Shown here: positions 8,701 through 16,977 of the stretch, piece after piece | How positions within the stretch are numbered: position 1 is the first letter of the stretch | How the letters are laid out: each line of letters opens with the position of its first letter | DNA from: an uncultured Saprospiraceae bacterium | GTDB lineage: Bacteria > Bacteroidota > Bacteroidia > Chitinophagales > Saprospiraceae | Reading direction: 5' to 3' | Assembly (NCBI GenBank): GCA_937139495.1 | Contig: CAKZQC010000046.1 | Span: 84,691 to 148,690 of the forward strand | Length of the DNA stretch: 64,000 nt | Position numbers and translations under genes: made by a program | Notes under the pieces: model-generated | Databases searched by the model: none | Seen by the model: the letters and a program-made list of their open reading frames with translations, nothing else | Told to the model about the DNA's origin: nothing

Positions 8701-10154
8701 AATACCGTTGCTAGCATTTGTAGCGTTCCGTTATTCGTCGTGATGCTGGTTGCTCCGCCTTGTCCTTGTACCGCGATACTCGTTACTAGGATTGGATTGA
8801 TCGTTATTATTTCGCTGTCGCTAATTCCTGAACCATCATTCGCTACAGCCGTAACCGTTACCGTTCCTACCCCTGTTGCCGTTAGTACGCCTGTTGTTGG
8901 ATTGATTGTCGCTGCTCCTGTTCCATTCGCTATGCTCCACGTTACGCTACTATCTGTAGCTGTGGTTGGGGTCGTTGTTTTTAGCATTTGTAATGTACTG
9001 TTGTTTGCTACGCTATTGCCTCCTTGACCATAAATGACAAGATTTGTTACTAGGATTGGATTAATCGTTATTATTTCGCTGTCGCTAATTCCTGAACCAT
9101 CATTCGCTACAGCCGTCACTGTTACCGTTCCTACCCCTGTTGCCGTTAGTACGCCTGTTGTTGGATTGATTGTCGCTGCTCCTGTACCATTCGCTATGCT
9201 CCATGTCACACTACTATCCGTAGCGGTGGTTGGGGTGGTTGTTTTTAGCATTTGTAATGTGCTGTTGTTGGCTACGCTGTTACCTCCTTGTCCATAAATG
9301 ACGAGGTTGGTTACTAGAGTTGTTTGGTTAGTAATGACAATTGTCTCAAAATCAGTAGCCGCTGCATTGTCTTGTGATTGTGCACCAATTTGTACGGTGC
9401 CATTCGTTACGGCCTGTACCAATCCCGCAGCGTTGACCGTAGCAATCGTTGGGTCAAGTGATGCCCAATTTACATTCGTGTTGCTTGCATTGGCTGGCGT
9501 AAACGCTACATCAAGTTGCAATGTTCCCCCATTGGTGTTGATGGCATTGCCCCCCGTAGGGTCAAACACATTGATAGAAGTCACTCCTACTACTCCTTTG
9601 TCTCCTGCCAATATACCTGTATTGGGCGTATCTTCCCAGCCAAATTCTTTGACGATAATACTACTCACAAAAGTACCTCCTGTAATATTGACATCTACTA
9701 ATGCCCATCCATAATGGGTTGTATTTTGTGGTGATAAGGTAAACTTAAACCCTACATATACATTGGTATTGCTTCCTGTACTCCAAGGAATTGCATTCCG
9801 AATACAAGCCGAGCAACTATTGGTATTACCGGTCACATACGTTCCTGTTGCCCCAATCATATCTCCAGCCGCTAATCGCTGCATGGTAGCCCCCGAAAAC
9901 ATAAGCGTTTGTACGCTCGATGTACCTGGACTAATCGTCGGTCGTGTAATCGCTATAAAATCTGACCCAAATGAATTACCGACGTTAAACAGTAAATCAT
10001 TCGTTGCAGAACCATTCAAGTCATATTGATTAAACTGGTTAAATCCCGTTGTTTGATCTGGATTGACATCCACATAAACAATATTGGCGTAAGCACTAAT
10101 TGTACCTACAAACACAAGCAAAAATGCTTTGAAAATTTGTAAAAATGTGTGCAT
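5754..10154 (-). CDS. T9SS type A cargo protein with 13 Big_2-like Ig repeats
   Basis: Secreted surface protein of 1466 residues. The ATG at 10154 gives a signal peptide (MHTFLQIFKAFLLVFVGTIS); the frame extends 52 codons upstream without a plausible leader. An N-terminal domain of about 165 residues contains YVGFKFTLSPQNTTHYGWA, a pattern common in Bacteroidota secreted proteins. Thirteen Ig-like repeats of 88-92 residues follow, with signatures VxGQGG, LQMxA, NVTWSI, TGxLTA, VTVRATAQDGSG and GExIIxISNQ. They resemble bacterial Ig-like group 2. The C-terminus (VYPNPFQQQFTLELE ... GIYFVRVRTNSELLIKQIV) is a type A sorting domain for export and surface attachment by T9SS. Adhesin or matrix roles are inferred. 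Repeats 2, 3 and 5 are virtually identical, indicating recent duplication. Confidence 0.88.
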   Translation of the reverse strand: MHTFLQIFKAFLLVFVGTISAYANIVYVDVNPDQTTGFNQFNQYDLNGSATNDLLFNVGNSFGSDFIAITRPTISPGTSSVQTLMFSGATMQRLAAGDMIGATGTYVTGNTNSCSACIRNAIPWSTGSNTNVYVGFKFTLSPQNTTHYGWALVDVNITGGTFVSSIIVKEFGWEDTPNTGILAGDKGVVGVTSINVFDPTGGNAINTNGGTLQLDVAFTPANASNTNVNWASLDPTIATVNAAGLVQAVTNGTVQIGAQSQDNAAATDFETIVITNQTTLVTNLVIYGQGGNSVANNSTLQMLKTTTPTTATDSSVTWSIANGTGAATINPTTGVLTATGVGTVTVTAVANDGSGISDSEIITINPILVTNLVIYGQGGNSVANNSTLQMLKTTTPTTATDSSVTWSIANGTGAATINPTTGVLTATGVGTVTVTAVANDGSGISDSEIITINPILVTSIAVQGQGGATSITTNNGTLQMLATVLPANASNNNVTWSISAGAANGTINATTGILTATNNGNVTVRATAQDGSGVFGERIIAISNQVTLVSSLVIYGQGGNSVANNSTLQMLKTTTPTTATDSSVTWSIANGTGAATINPTTGLLTATGVGTVTVTAVANDGSGISDSEIITINPILVTNLVIYGQGGATTVNTAGGTLQMLKTTTPTTATDSSVTWSVANNTGSAVINTSTGVLTGNTAGTVTVTAIANDGSGVTDSEIITVVAPVILVNSITVQGQGGVNSITTNGGTLQMQAFINPTNASNNNVTWSISAGAANGTVDPNTGILTATNNGNVTVRATAQDGSGVFGEAIIAISNQILLVTNITVQGQGGVSAINTNGGTLQMLATVLPTNANNNNVTWSISAGAANGTINATTGILTATNNGNVTVRATAQDGSGVFGERIIAISNQITLVSNITVQGQGGVSVINTNGGTLQMIATVLPANASNTNVTWSISAGAANGTINATTGVLTAAANGTLRVRATAQDGSGIFGERTITISNQVILITDITVQGQGGATTITSNGGSLQMIANILPTNATNQNVTWSITSGGTAAANINVTTGVLTAVTNGTVIVRATAQDGSGEFGETIIVLSNQTGSFVLVNSIVVQGQGGATTITTNAGSLQMEAIISPITASNQNITWSVIAGTGTANISSTGLLRATTDGTVTVRATAQDGSGEFGEVIITLSNQSPIFITAIQVFGNGGQSSIVTNQGQLQMVAVITPNNATNQTLTWTVDNPSIATISATGRLQAVNNGTILVTATAQDGTGISGSAVITVSNQSNVLVNLVQVFSPSGSTTIAAAAGQLQLEAYILPNNASNQNVTWAVNDPNLATVDATGMVTAINNGVVTITATAQDGSGASGSLNIQITNQSVSVTNIGGEDDYSTAKVYPNPFQQQFTLELEMKEATTAQIIVTDIAGKVLQQQNSLLSIGNNTIAIESNNSWSAGIYFVRVRTNSELLIKQIVKK
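8790..9317 (-). repeat. Two identical 264-nt Ig-repeat units in tandem
   Basis: Repeats 2 (9054-9317) and 3 (8790-9053) encode the same 88 residues and differ at only a few silent positions. A third near-identical unit, repeat 5, occurs after one divergent repeat and differs by one residue in the core (Leu for Val in TTGLLTA). This is expected of unequal crossing-over or gene conversion within the adhesin gene, and is also a spot where short-read assembly could collapse. Confidence 0.85.
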
Positions 10155-10433
10155 AATATAACGTGTTTTAGTATGTAAAAATAGTTGCGTCAGTGGACAC
10201 AGATAATGGGGTATCGTCTTTTTGTATTTATATATTCTATATAATGTTTGGTTATTACTTAATGTTCTCGCATTGTCATAATAAAACAGCAAAAAGTCAT
10301 TTTCAAACAAAAAAAGGCGAACAGAATTAGACCTAGTTATTTAATTGAGTGTTCTACTTTGACAATAGTACTTTTCAATCAACTGATCTACTTCTGCTCG
10401 CCTACTATAGCTTGCTTCTATTTATTTATCGTT

Positions 10434-13004
10434 CTATTTTAATCCAATTACTTTGAAATCTGTTCTGCGATTTTCGGCATGCTGAGAAGAAGAACAACGT
10501 ACCCCGTCTTTACATTTATTGACAGGAAGTGTCTCTCCATACCCTTTATATTTTAGCGTATATTTATTGACTCCGTTCTTGATCAAGTAGTCATAGACTG
10601 CTTTTGCTCTTTTTTGCGATAATTCCAAATTGTATTTGGAAGAACCTCTAGAATCAGTATGCGAGCGAATTTCTACACTAACCTTGCTATCTTTTAGCAA
10701 TTCTATAATTTCTTGCAATCCTCTGGAATCTTTCATGTCCAGCTTGGCTTTGTCGAGTTCATAATTGATATTATCGACCTTGATAATATCACCAACCTTG
10801 AAGCCTTTTTGTCCAATCACCTTAAATTCTGTTCTGCGATTAATCGCATGTTCTGCACTAGAGCATTTTACGCCATCTTTACATCTGTTTAGTATTTTAG
10901 ATTCGCCATATCCTTTGGATTGGAGGCGGCTGCTACTGATACCTTTTTTCTCAAGGTACTTTTTGACCGCTGCTGCTCTTTTTGCCGAAAGGCTTTGATT
11001 GTACGTAGCAGAACCTGAAGCGTCGGTATGAGCGCCTATTTCTATCACTACGTGCGGGTGTTCTTCTAGTATATCCAGTAGTTCTTTTAGTCCCGTGGCA
11101 CTTCTTTTGTCAATATTAGAGCTGTTGTGCTCATAATAAATATTCGCTACTGTTATAACGTCGCCAATAGCATAATGTGACTTTCGTTCTACTTTTTTAT
11201 TTGTTTTCTTCGTTGGGTAAATGTTTTCGATAGATGGCGGCTCGTTGGCGGTAGCTTTGGCTACTACGGCTGCTGCATTTGGTGCTGGAGCGGCATCATA
11301 AGTCAAATTAACAGCTCCTCTATCGTTAATTTCGCCGACCACTGTTATTTCCAATCTACGATTTTCTGCGTGTTTTTCTCTACTACATTTTACATTATTT
11401 TCACAATCATTGAGCAGAAAATTCTCCCCATACCCTGTATGCTTGATTCTATTGGCACTAATGCCTCGACTAACCAAGTGGCGATATAACCCCGCTGCTC
11501 TCTCTTTCGACAAATTCAAATTGTCGCTAGCCGAGCCTTTGGTATCCGTATAGCCGTTGATTTGAATGGCTAATGTCGGATTATCGCTGAGTCGTTGCAC
11601 CAAGTAATTGAGCTCTTGACTGTTCGTGTTTTGTAGTGTACCGTCGCTGGAGCGAAAATAATCATTGCCCAAAATAACTTTGTCACCAACCTTCATTTTT
11701 AGTTTTTGCTGTACGGCAATTTCTTTTATTTGTTTGATTTTATAAATATCCTCATTTCCTTGCCCACCTTTTCTATTGGAGGTGAAATAACCTTCTTTTT
11801 TGGCGGCATTAAAAATAAAGTACAAATCATCAGCGGGCGAGTTGACCACGCTTCCTAGATTCTGCACCGTTCCCCAGCCGTAAGCTTGTTTCTTGGATAG
11901 GAATATATCCATTCCACCATAGCCTGCATGCCAATCGGACGAAAAATACAGCACGCCATTACCATCTACAAAAGGTGTCATTTCATTGCCTGCCGTATTG
12001 ATTGAGCTACCTAGATTTTGTGGACTTGTCCAGCCCGTAGCGGTACGATAACAAACATACAAATCATATCCGCCCATTCCGCCATCTCGATTGGAAGAAA
12101 AGTATAGTGCGGTGCCTCCATTGGCAAAACAAGGGTGTCCTGTAGAAAAAGGAGCTTTACTATTAACATTGGCATTGAAGGTAAAAAACTGCTCAGTGGA
12201 CTTGTCCCACTCCCGCTCTGACTTGGTCTGATAGGTATAAATATCCATCATCAATCCACTTCCTGCTATCGGGCGAATACCATCCATAAAGTTATTGGAA
12301 GTAATAGCGACCATATCTCGCTGAGGCAAATAACTCATAGGTGCATCATTGATATCGTTGCCTATAAAATTACGCAAGGTTTGTGCTGTCGGTGTCGTAC
12401 CATCTAGTGCATCTACCAAACTATAATGTTGATTGAAAGCATCGTTTGTCCAAGACACTTCGCCATCTTTCTGAATGGCTACACTGCGAGCCGATGCAAA
12501 AATAACTTGATCGTTATAAAAAGTAGGAGCATAATCTGCACTCTTAGAATTTACTTTGTCCAACTTAATAAGTTCGTATGCTGTACTCAATGGATTGGCT
12601 ACCAAAGTTACATCACAAGATTGGGCATAGTGATTTCCTTTCTTCAAATTGAATTTGGAATAATCCAAAAACTGCTTTTTTGCCTCAGCATACTTACCAT
12701 TCATTTTGAGGATTTGACCATACTCAAAAAAATGCTGGTTGTACTGCTCATATTGCACGACTCTACTTAACCAAAGTTCTGCTTTTTGAGGTTGGTTGGT
12801 GTAGTAATAGCTCATAGCGAGGTGCAGCATAGCTTCCCCATTATAAGCGTCTTTTTCTAGCACTTTCTCGTAGAGCGGAATCGCTTCTTTGAATAAGTAA
12901 GATTGGTAATGCGTATTGGCTTGAGCCAATTCGGTATATTGAGCCATTGCAACAAATTGCAAGGCAAACAAAAGAAAAATACTGCTTAAGATTTTAGTTA
13001 TCAT
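10434..13004 (-). CDS. TPR/PD40 outer-membrane protein with three tandem OmpA domains
   Basis: Envelope protein of 856 residues. Signal peptide MITKILSSIFLLFALQFVAMA, then a TPR segment (about 25-130), then a PD40 beta-propeller with repeats such as YFSSNRDGGMGGYDLYV and YFSSDWHAGYGGMDIFL (about 160-420). Three complete OmpA-type peptidoglycan-binding domains follow. Each has the hallmark stretch (GYTDTKGSASDNLNLSKERA, AHTDASGSATYNQSLSAKRA, SHTDSRGSSKYNLELSQKRA) and ends with an ENRR- or NRRTE-like arginine motif. Each also has the same Cys-containing insert (NxCxxxVxCS) before the final Arg pair. TPR-PD40-OmpA layouts resemble the T9SS-associated PorE family and many gliding/T9SS accessory proteins, which normally have one OmpA domain. 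The gene with related TPR and PD40 parts lies 160 bp upstream. Confidence 0.88.
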   Translation of the reverse strand: MITKILSSIFLLFALQFVAMAQYTELAQANTHYQSYLFKEAIPLYEKVLEKDAYNGEAMLHLAMSYYYTNQPQKAELWLSRVVQYEQYNQHFFEYGQILKMNGKYAEAKKQFLDYSKFNLKKGNHYAQSCDVTLVANPLSTAYELIKLDKVNSKSADYAPTFYNDQVIFASARSVAIQKDGEVSWTNDAFNQHYSLVDALDGTTPTAQTLRNFIGNDINDAPMSYLPQRDMVAITSNNFMDGIRPIAGSGLMMDIYTYQTKSEREWDKSTEQFFTFNANVNSKAPFSTGHPCFANGGTALYFSSNRDGGMGGYDLYVCYRTATGWTSPQNLGSSINTAGNEMTPFVDGNGVLYFSSDWHAGYGGMDIFLSKKQAYGWGTVQNLGSVVNSPADDLYFIFNAAKKEGYFTSNRKGGQGNEDIYKIKQIKEIAVQQKLKMKVGDKVILGNDYFRSSDGTLQNTNSQELNYLVQRLSDNPTLAIQINGYTDTKGSASDNLNLSKERAAGLYRHLVSRGISANRIKHTGYGENFLLNDCENNVKCSREKHAENRRLEITVVGEINDRGAVNLTYDAAPAPNAAAVVAKATANEPPSIENIYPTKKTNKKVERKSHYAIGDVITVANIYYEHNSSNIDKRSATGLKELLDILEEHPHVVIEIGAHTDASGSATYNQSLSAKRAAAVKKYLEKKGISSSRLQSKGYGESKILNRCKDGVKCSSAEHAINRRTEFKVIGQKGFKVGDIIKVDNINYELDKAKLDMKDSRGLQEIIELLKDSKVSVEIRSHTDSRGSSKYNLELSQKRAKAVYDYLIKNGVNKYTLKYKGYGETLPVNKCKDGVRCSSSQHAENRRTDFKVIGLK

Positions 13005-13061
13005 ATATAAAATGGAACTCCTGTGGGATACACTGATTTTGGAAAAATGAATTTTTATTAC

Positions 13062-13105
13062 AAAAAAAGGTGAAAAAAATCTATTGACTTATTTCACCTT
13101 TTTTC
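13062..13105 (-). terminator. Terminator between the two PD40 genes
   Basis: AAAAGGTGAAA pairs with TTTCACCTTTT around a loop, with a T-run on either strand. It lies about 60 bp after the stop of the 13164-15011 gene, so this gene and the OmpA gene may be separate transcripts. Confidence 0.7.
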
Positions 13106-13163
13106 TTGCATGTCTTGCTGCGATTAGCAACAGGTGCCGTACAACAAATTTAAGTATCTATCT

Positions 13164-15011
13164 TTAGAACCCACTAGAAGAGCGGGGCATAATTACATCT
13201 TTTAAGAAAACTTTAGAAGTATTGACTCCTCTCGTCGTAAAGGTTTTGGAGGTCGTAAAATAACCTGCACGCTCTACTTTGAGTACATAAGAACAGTTGG
13301 GTTTGAGTACGAAGCCATAACTGCCTGTATATTCTGGATTTTTGACTTGCTGCTCTTCACCACAACCATTGATAAGCGTAATAGTGGCATCTGCCAATGG
13401 CTCGCCTACGGTATTTTTGACAACACCTGTAATGCTAAAATCAGGGTCACGAACTTGTATAGGTGCGTTGATAAATAACTCTGCCCCTGGAGCGTACCCC
13501 GTTGTAGCGATGTCTCTTTCTGTGTTATCAAATTCGTCGGAAGACAACATCAATTTGCAATTGCGCTCTAGCGGCAATGGAATGAATAAGCGACCATCAA
13601 TATTAGTCACATATTTTGTCTTGGAAGACAAACACTCACTCGTAACGACAACGCCTTCGAGTCCTTTGCCTGTTACTTTATCAAATACCAATACTTCTGT
13701 TTGTAGTCCTACTCTTTTGTAGCCATAAATATCCATTTTGCCACGTCCGCCCGCTCTGTTGGAAGAGAAATAGCCAAAGCTACTTGTAGAATCGGTTACA
13801 AAAGATACATCATCACTCATCGAGTTGATTGGAGCCCCCATATTGATGGCTGGATCCCATCTGCCTCTGTCCGAGCGAGAATAATAAATATCAAAACCAC
13901 CTAATCCTGCTTGTCCGTCCGACGAAAAGTATAAGTAATCATCTAGATCAATAAACGGATAGATTTCATCTCCTTCTGTATTAATTTCAGGACCTAAGTT
14001 GACTGGCTTGCTCCATTCGCCACTTTCGTTGTAGCTCACATACAAATCGTATCCACCAAATCCACCAGGGATATCCGATGCAAAGTACAATTTTCCACCA
14101 TCAGAGGTAACACAAGGAAAAGCAACTGAATATTCGGCACTGTTGATGCCTACTTTTTTACCTGTAATAGGTTGGCTCCATTGTTCGCCTACACGCTTAG
14201 AAATTGCTATTTGTGTATTCAAATTGTTGGCTGCTCTATTCGATTTTTTGCTATTGGTACCAAACTTAGTGTAATAAGCTGTCTGTTGTATGCCATCGAA
14301 CGAGATTGGTCCATCGTGGTAGTTCATGTTCAAGTCGGCACTCAGAGTAGTAGGTACCCCATAAGAATAGGTTCGAGTATCTTTGTCCTTCAATATAGCA
14401 TCTACGTAGTAGCTCTGTACATAAGGCTTAAAAATCCAAGCCCCTCTATAACCTGTTATTTTGGCAGTATCTCTATCCGAACTAAATACCAGTCCGTCAC
14501 CAAAAAAATTGGCTCCCAAATCATCGTATTTGGTGTTGAGCTGTGGCAAGGGTACGATATCGTACAAAGCACCTGCATTCATATACTCCTGACGCATTTC
14601 TGGCTTGCAGGCGTTGATGAGGTTGTGCGCTCGTAGTTCGGCACTTTCTAGTTCTTTGAACTGCTGAAAGCTTCCCCTAGCTTCGTCCACCTTATCGTTA
14701 GATAGTTGGCACAAGCCTAAATAAAAGAGCATAGAAGTTGGAGCTTCTGGATGCTGCGTCGCTTTGGCGTACCAAAACTCAGCTTTGATATAGTTGCCTG
14801 TGCGGCGATACAACTCAGGCAAACGAAATAGAGCTTTTGGCTTTGTTTCTTTTGCCAATATTTGTTCGTAGAGTTCGATTGCGCCATTGTAATCAAAATC
14901 TTTGTATTTCTTTTCGGCTTTGCTCATAAGTGAAGCCACCGATTGAGCCGAAGCTACTGCACTGAGCAAGCAGAATACAAGTAGGAGGCTTATTTTAGCA
15001 TACAATTTCAT
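13164..15011 (-). CDS. TPR/PD40 protein with carboxypeptidase-regulatory-like domains
   Basis: Secreted envelope protein of 615 residues. Signal peptide MKLYAKISLLLVFCLLSAVASA, a TPR region (about 25-125) and a PD40 beta-propeller with paired motifs (LYFASDIPGGFGGYDLYVSY, YLYFSSDGQAGLGGFDIYYS, YFSSNRAGGRGKMDIYGY; about 160-420). Two carboxypeptidase-regulatory-like beta-sandwiches follow (EVLVFDKVTGKGLEGVVV and FSITGVVKNTVGEPLADATI). This order matches the front part of PorE-type T9SS proteins, but the C-terminal OmpA domain is absent and the protein ends in KDVIMPRSSSGF. The neighbour downstream carries three OmpA domains, so the pair could work together at the outer membrane; that is inference. 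Confidence 0.83.
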   Translation of the reverse strand: MKLYAKISLLLVFCLLSAVASAQSVASLMSKAEKKYKDFDYNGAIELYEQILAKETKPKALFRLPELYRRTGNYIKAEFWYAKATQHPEAPTSMLFYLGLCQLSNDKVDEARGSFQQFKELESAELRAHNLINACKPEMRQEYMNAGALYDIVPLPQLNTKYDDLGANFFGDGLVFSSDRDTAKITGYRGAWIFKPYVQSYYVDAILKDKDTRTYSYGVPTTLSADLNMNYHDGPISFDGIQQTAYYTKFGTNSKKSNRAANNLNTQIAISKRVGEQWSQPITGKKVGINSAEYSVAFPCVTSDGGKLYFASDIPGGFGGYDLYVSYNESGEWSKPVNLGPEINTEGDEIYPFIDLDDYLYFSSDGQAGLGGFDIYYSRSDRGRWDPAINMGAPINSMSDDVSFVTDSTSSFGYFSSNRAGGRGKMDIYGYKRVGLQTEVLVFDKVTGKGLEGVVVTSECLSSKTKYVTNIDGRLFIPLPLERNCKLMLSSDEFDNTERDIATTGYAPGAELFINAPIQVRDPDFSITGVVKNTVGEPLADATITLINGCGEEQQVKNPEYTGSYGFVLKPNCSYVLKVERAGYFTTSKTFTTRGVNTSKVFLKDVIMPRSSSGF

Positions 15012-15432
15012 TGGTGTAGTTTAGCTTATTTTGCCTATGGCAACTTCTATCAGTTGATAGTGCCACCTAAGCAATAATCATATTTGGACTTCGAAAATAA
15101 CAAAAAATAGCCAATTGTAGCGTTTTTTCGTACTCATTAAGAGTAGTTTAAACGCTATCTGTGACTAATGACTACAAAAGTAGGCTCTTTTGCTCAGTTT
15201 TGATAATCAATTGCCTAATAAATAGTGGTCTAGGTTCAAAAACATATAAAACCGTACGCTTTTTAGCTCGTGTCATTTTGGGGAAAAAGAATAAACGTTA
15301 GCGTTGTTTTTACTAAGCCCACTTTACTCTTAGATACTAGAAGTTTAGACTTCCGACAATAGCATTGTCTTAATGCTTGTTTAAGAAAAAGTAGTTAAGT
15401 TATCGGAGCATTGCTCCTAATACCACAAAAAA
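15012..15432. other. Intergenic gap with a hairpin
   Basis: A 420-bp gap upstream of the TPR/PD40 gene. It contains a two-part hairpin at 15118-15157 (outer arms TAGCGTTT and AAACGCTA, inner arms TACTC and GAGTA) and one member of a dispersed repeat at 15259-15363. No ORF worth calling. Confidence 0.55.
15259..15363 (+). repeat. Dispersed repeat, third family, copy C
   Basis: It begins CTTTTTAGCTCGTGTCATTT and ends AGATACTAGAAGTTTAGAC followed by TTCCGACAATAGC. The end shares nearly 30 positions with the copy at 23208-23283, and the beginning resembles both other copies. This copy carries about 30 bp of extra sequence in the middle. No ORF inside. Confidence 0.55.
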
Positions 15433-15462
15433 AAGCTTCTCTTACTAGAAGAGAAGCTTTTT
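15433..15462 (-). terminator. Terminator after tRNA-Lys
   Basis: AAGCTTCTCTT pairs with AAGAGAAGCTT. On the minus strand a run of eight T follows the hairpin, 10 bp downstream of the tRNA 3' end. Confidence 0.88.
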
Positions 15463-15471
15463 GATAAATTG

Positions 15472-15544
15472 TGATCCCGCTGGGGTTCGAACCCAGGACC
15501 CTTTGATTAAAAGTCAAATGCTCTACCAGCTGAGCTACGGAATC
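15472..15544 (-). tRNA. tRNA-Lys (anticodon UUU)
   Basis: A complete cloverleaf can be drawn on the minus strand: acceptor arms GATTCCG and CGGGATC with discriminator A, D-arm GCTCAGCTGGTAGAGC, anticodon loop CTTTTAA in a TTTGA/TCAAA stem, and T-arm CTGGGTTCGAACCCCAG. CCA is not encoded. A rho-independent terminator follows directly, so it is probably a single-gene transcript. Confidence 0.96.
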
Positions 15545-15655
15545 AAACTGTTGTAAATAGTATTCTTTCTAAAAGCGATTGCAAATATAAGGCTAAAAAA
15601 TGATATTCCAAATTTTAAGCCTTTTTTTTTCTGTTTTTTCAGTAAATATTGAAAA

Positions 15656-16273
15656 TTACTTGACAAGTAGCCCTTTTGCCATCAAACTATAGCCATATTC
15701 TGGTTCTGTGATAGCTTCTATTTCTGCTGCTGTTTTGTTCTCTTCAGTGGCTGTTGCTTTCAATTCAGCAACAGTCGTTACCTCTTGATAAGCACTACCT
15801 TCGACTACGACTGTTTTGCCAACAATAGTTGGCTTCACTAGAAAATCATGGTTTGTATTCACAAACATTTCTTTTCCTGTTGCGTCTTTTATCTTTAACC
15901 AACAACCTGACATTTGGCATACTTCTGTCACCTCGCCTTCTATTTTGGCAGGTAAAGCTTTGATTATATTGCCTTCGCCTAAGTCCAAGTCTTCAACACC
16001 TTCTTCTTTCTGCAATTTTTCTATAGCAGTAGCCAATACTATAGCATTGTCTGCTGTCACATTTTTGCCGAAATGAATACCGTCGCCTTCCTCTTCTGGA
16101 GTGCTATGAACATGATCATGATTGTGGTCGTGGTCGTGGTCGTGTCCTTCGTGCCCGTGGTCGTGTCCCTCATGACTGTGTACTTCTGGATTATCGGAAG
16201 TAGCTGTCTGCTGCTGCTCACTAGAGCAAGCCATAAGAGCATACGCCAAAAACAAAGCATATATAATACGCAT
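15656..16273 (-). CDS. His-rich lipoprotein with a DUF4920 domain
   Basis: Lipoprotein of 205 residues. The lipobox ends in LMAC, with the acylated Cys at residue 16. A strongly His/Asp-rich linker (about 32-56, repeats of HDHGHEGHDHDH type) should bind Zn, Ni or Cu ions. The C-terminal part (AKIEGEVTEVCQMSGCWLKI ... MFVNTNHDFLVKPTIVGKTV) matches the DUF4920 family, which carries the conserved Cys pair CQMSGCW seen here. It is probably anchored facing the periplasm. A ZIP-type metal transporter lies 2.8 kb away, so a metal-handling role is possible, but nothing in the sequence links the two directly. Confidence 0.8.
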   Translation of the reverse strand: MRIIYALFLAYALMACSSEQQQTATSDNPEVHSHEGHDHGHEGHDHDHDHNHDHVHSTPEEEGDGIHFGKNVTADNAIVLATAIEKLQKEEGVEDLDLGEGNIIKALPAKIEGEVTEVCQMSGCWLKIKDATGKEMFVNTNHDFLVKPTIVGKTVVVEGSAYQEVTTVAELKATATEENKTAAEIEAITEPEYGYSLMAKGLLVK

Positions 16274-16443
16274 AGTTTTATTTTTGTGTTTTTGGTAATT
16301 ATCCCATCTTGGAGTGCAAATCTAAGCGAAAAAATGGAAAAGGCAACAAAAAGAAGTCTTTTTTACTAAATTAATGACATTTCTGTACAAAAAAGAGGCA
16401 AACACACTGATTAAAATTTATCTAATAGGTACTATTCAAGCCT

Positions 16444-16977
16444 CTAGCCACACTGCCCAAAACCCATTTTTTTGCACAATTTGCTCAATGCCTGCAACCC
16501 TGGTCCACTATAGCATCTACCGTTTTCTAGTCCACCTTGTGCCCCTATTCGTATAGAGGACTTTTGGTGTCCACATTGCAAACAAATACTAATATGTGCC
16601 GCTACGGCAGTTCCTCTGTAGAAAACCACTCCAAATCTCGGAAAATAACATTGTGCACAACTCTTGCTGGTCATGTAGGTCTCGCTATTGTTGATTACTT
16701 GCAGAAAATCTCTGGTTTCCTCTTCCGTCATCTCTTTTTCTTTTTTGACGGTGGCATTTAGCTGCCCTTCTTCATCTATGATTGGTCTGCCGTTGAGATC
16801 TTCGAAATGATAGGCAACCGCTCGATCATAGTCGGCATCTGGAAAGATACCGCCTAGCTCCAAATCTTCTTCCGTGTAGGGATTGAGATTGTCGCAAGCA
16901 CTAAAAAAAGTGCTGCTTATTGCCATCAAAAATAATAGTACTAATTGCTTATTGTATGCTAATTTTTTTAGTAACAT
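16444..16977 (-). CDS. Lipoprotein with paired CxxC motifs, function unknown
   Basis: A 177-residue protein, family not recognised. It has a lipoprotein-type leader (LLFLMAISSTFFSAC, Cys at about 28). The C-terminal half holds two CxxC pairs (SKSCAQCYF and ISICLQCGH), likely a zinc-ribbon-like or redox module, and ends in GFGQCG. Its ATG lies inside the 3' end of the upstream T9SS gene (29-bp overlap, different frame), so translation is probably coupled. A lipoprotein bound to the production of one secreted protein is a reasonable guess but remains inference. Confidence 0.65.
   Translation of the reverse strand: MLLKKLAYNKQLVLLFLMAISSTFFSACDNLNPYTEEDLELGGIFPDADYDRAVAYHFEDLNGRPIIDEEGQLNATVKKEKEMTEEETRDFLQVINNSETYMTSKSCAQCYFPRFGVVFYRGTAVAAHISICLQCGHQKSSIRIGAQGGLENGRCYSGPGLQALSKLCKKMGFGQCG

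Noticed and set aside
6040..9590. Regular repeats that could suggest a CRISPR array
   Set aside because: The period is 264-276 bp and in frame with an Ig-repeat protein. No 25-40 bp direct repeats with unique spacers and no cas genes are present.
6747..9714. Long plus-strand ORFs (e.g. 7165-8229, 354 codons) opposite the Ig-repeat adhesin gene
   Set aside because: They are mirror images of the repeated adhesin sequence: the products repeat low-complexity Val/Pro/Ala stretches with the same period as the minus-strand repeats, and the minus frame has signal peptide, domains, sorting signal and terminator.
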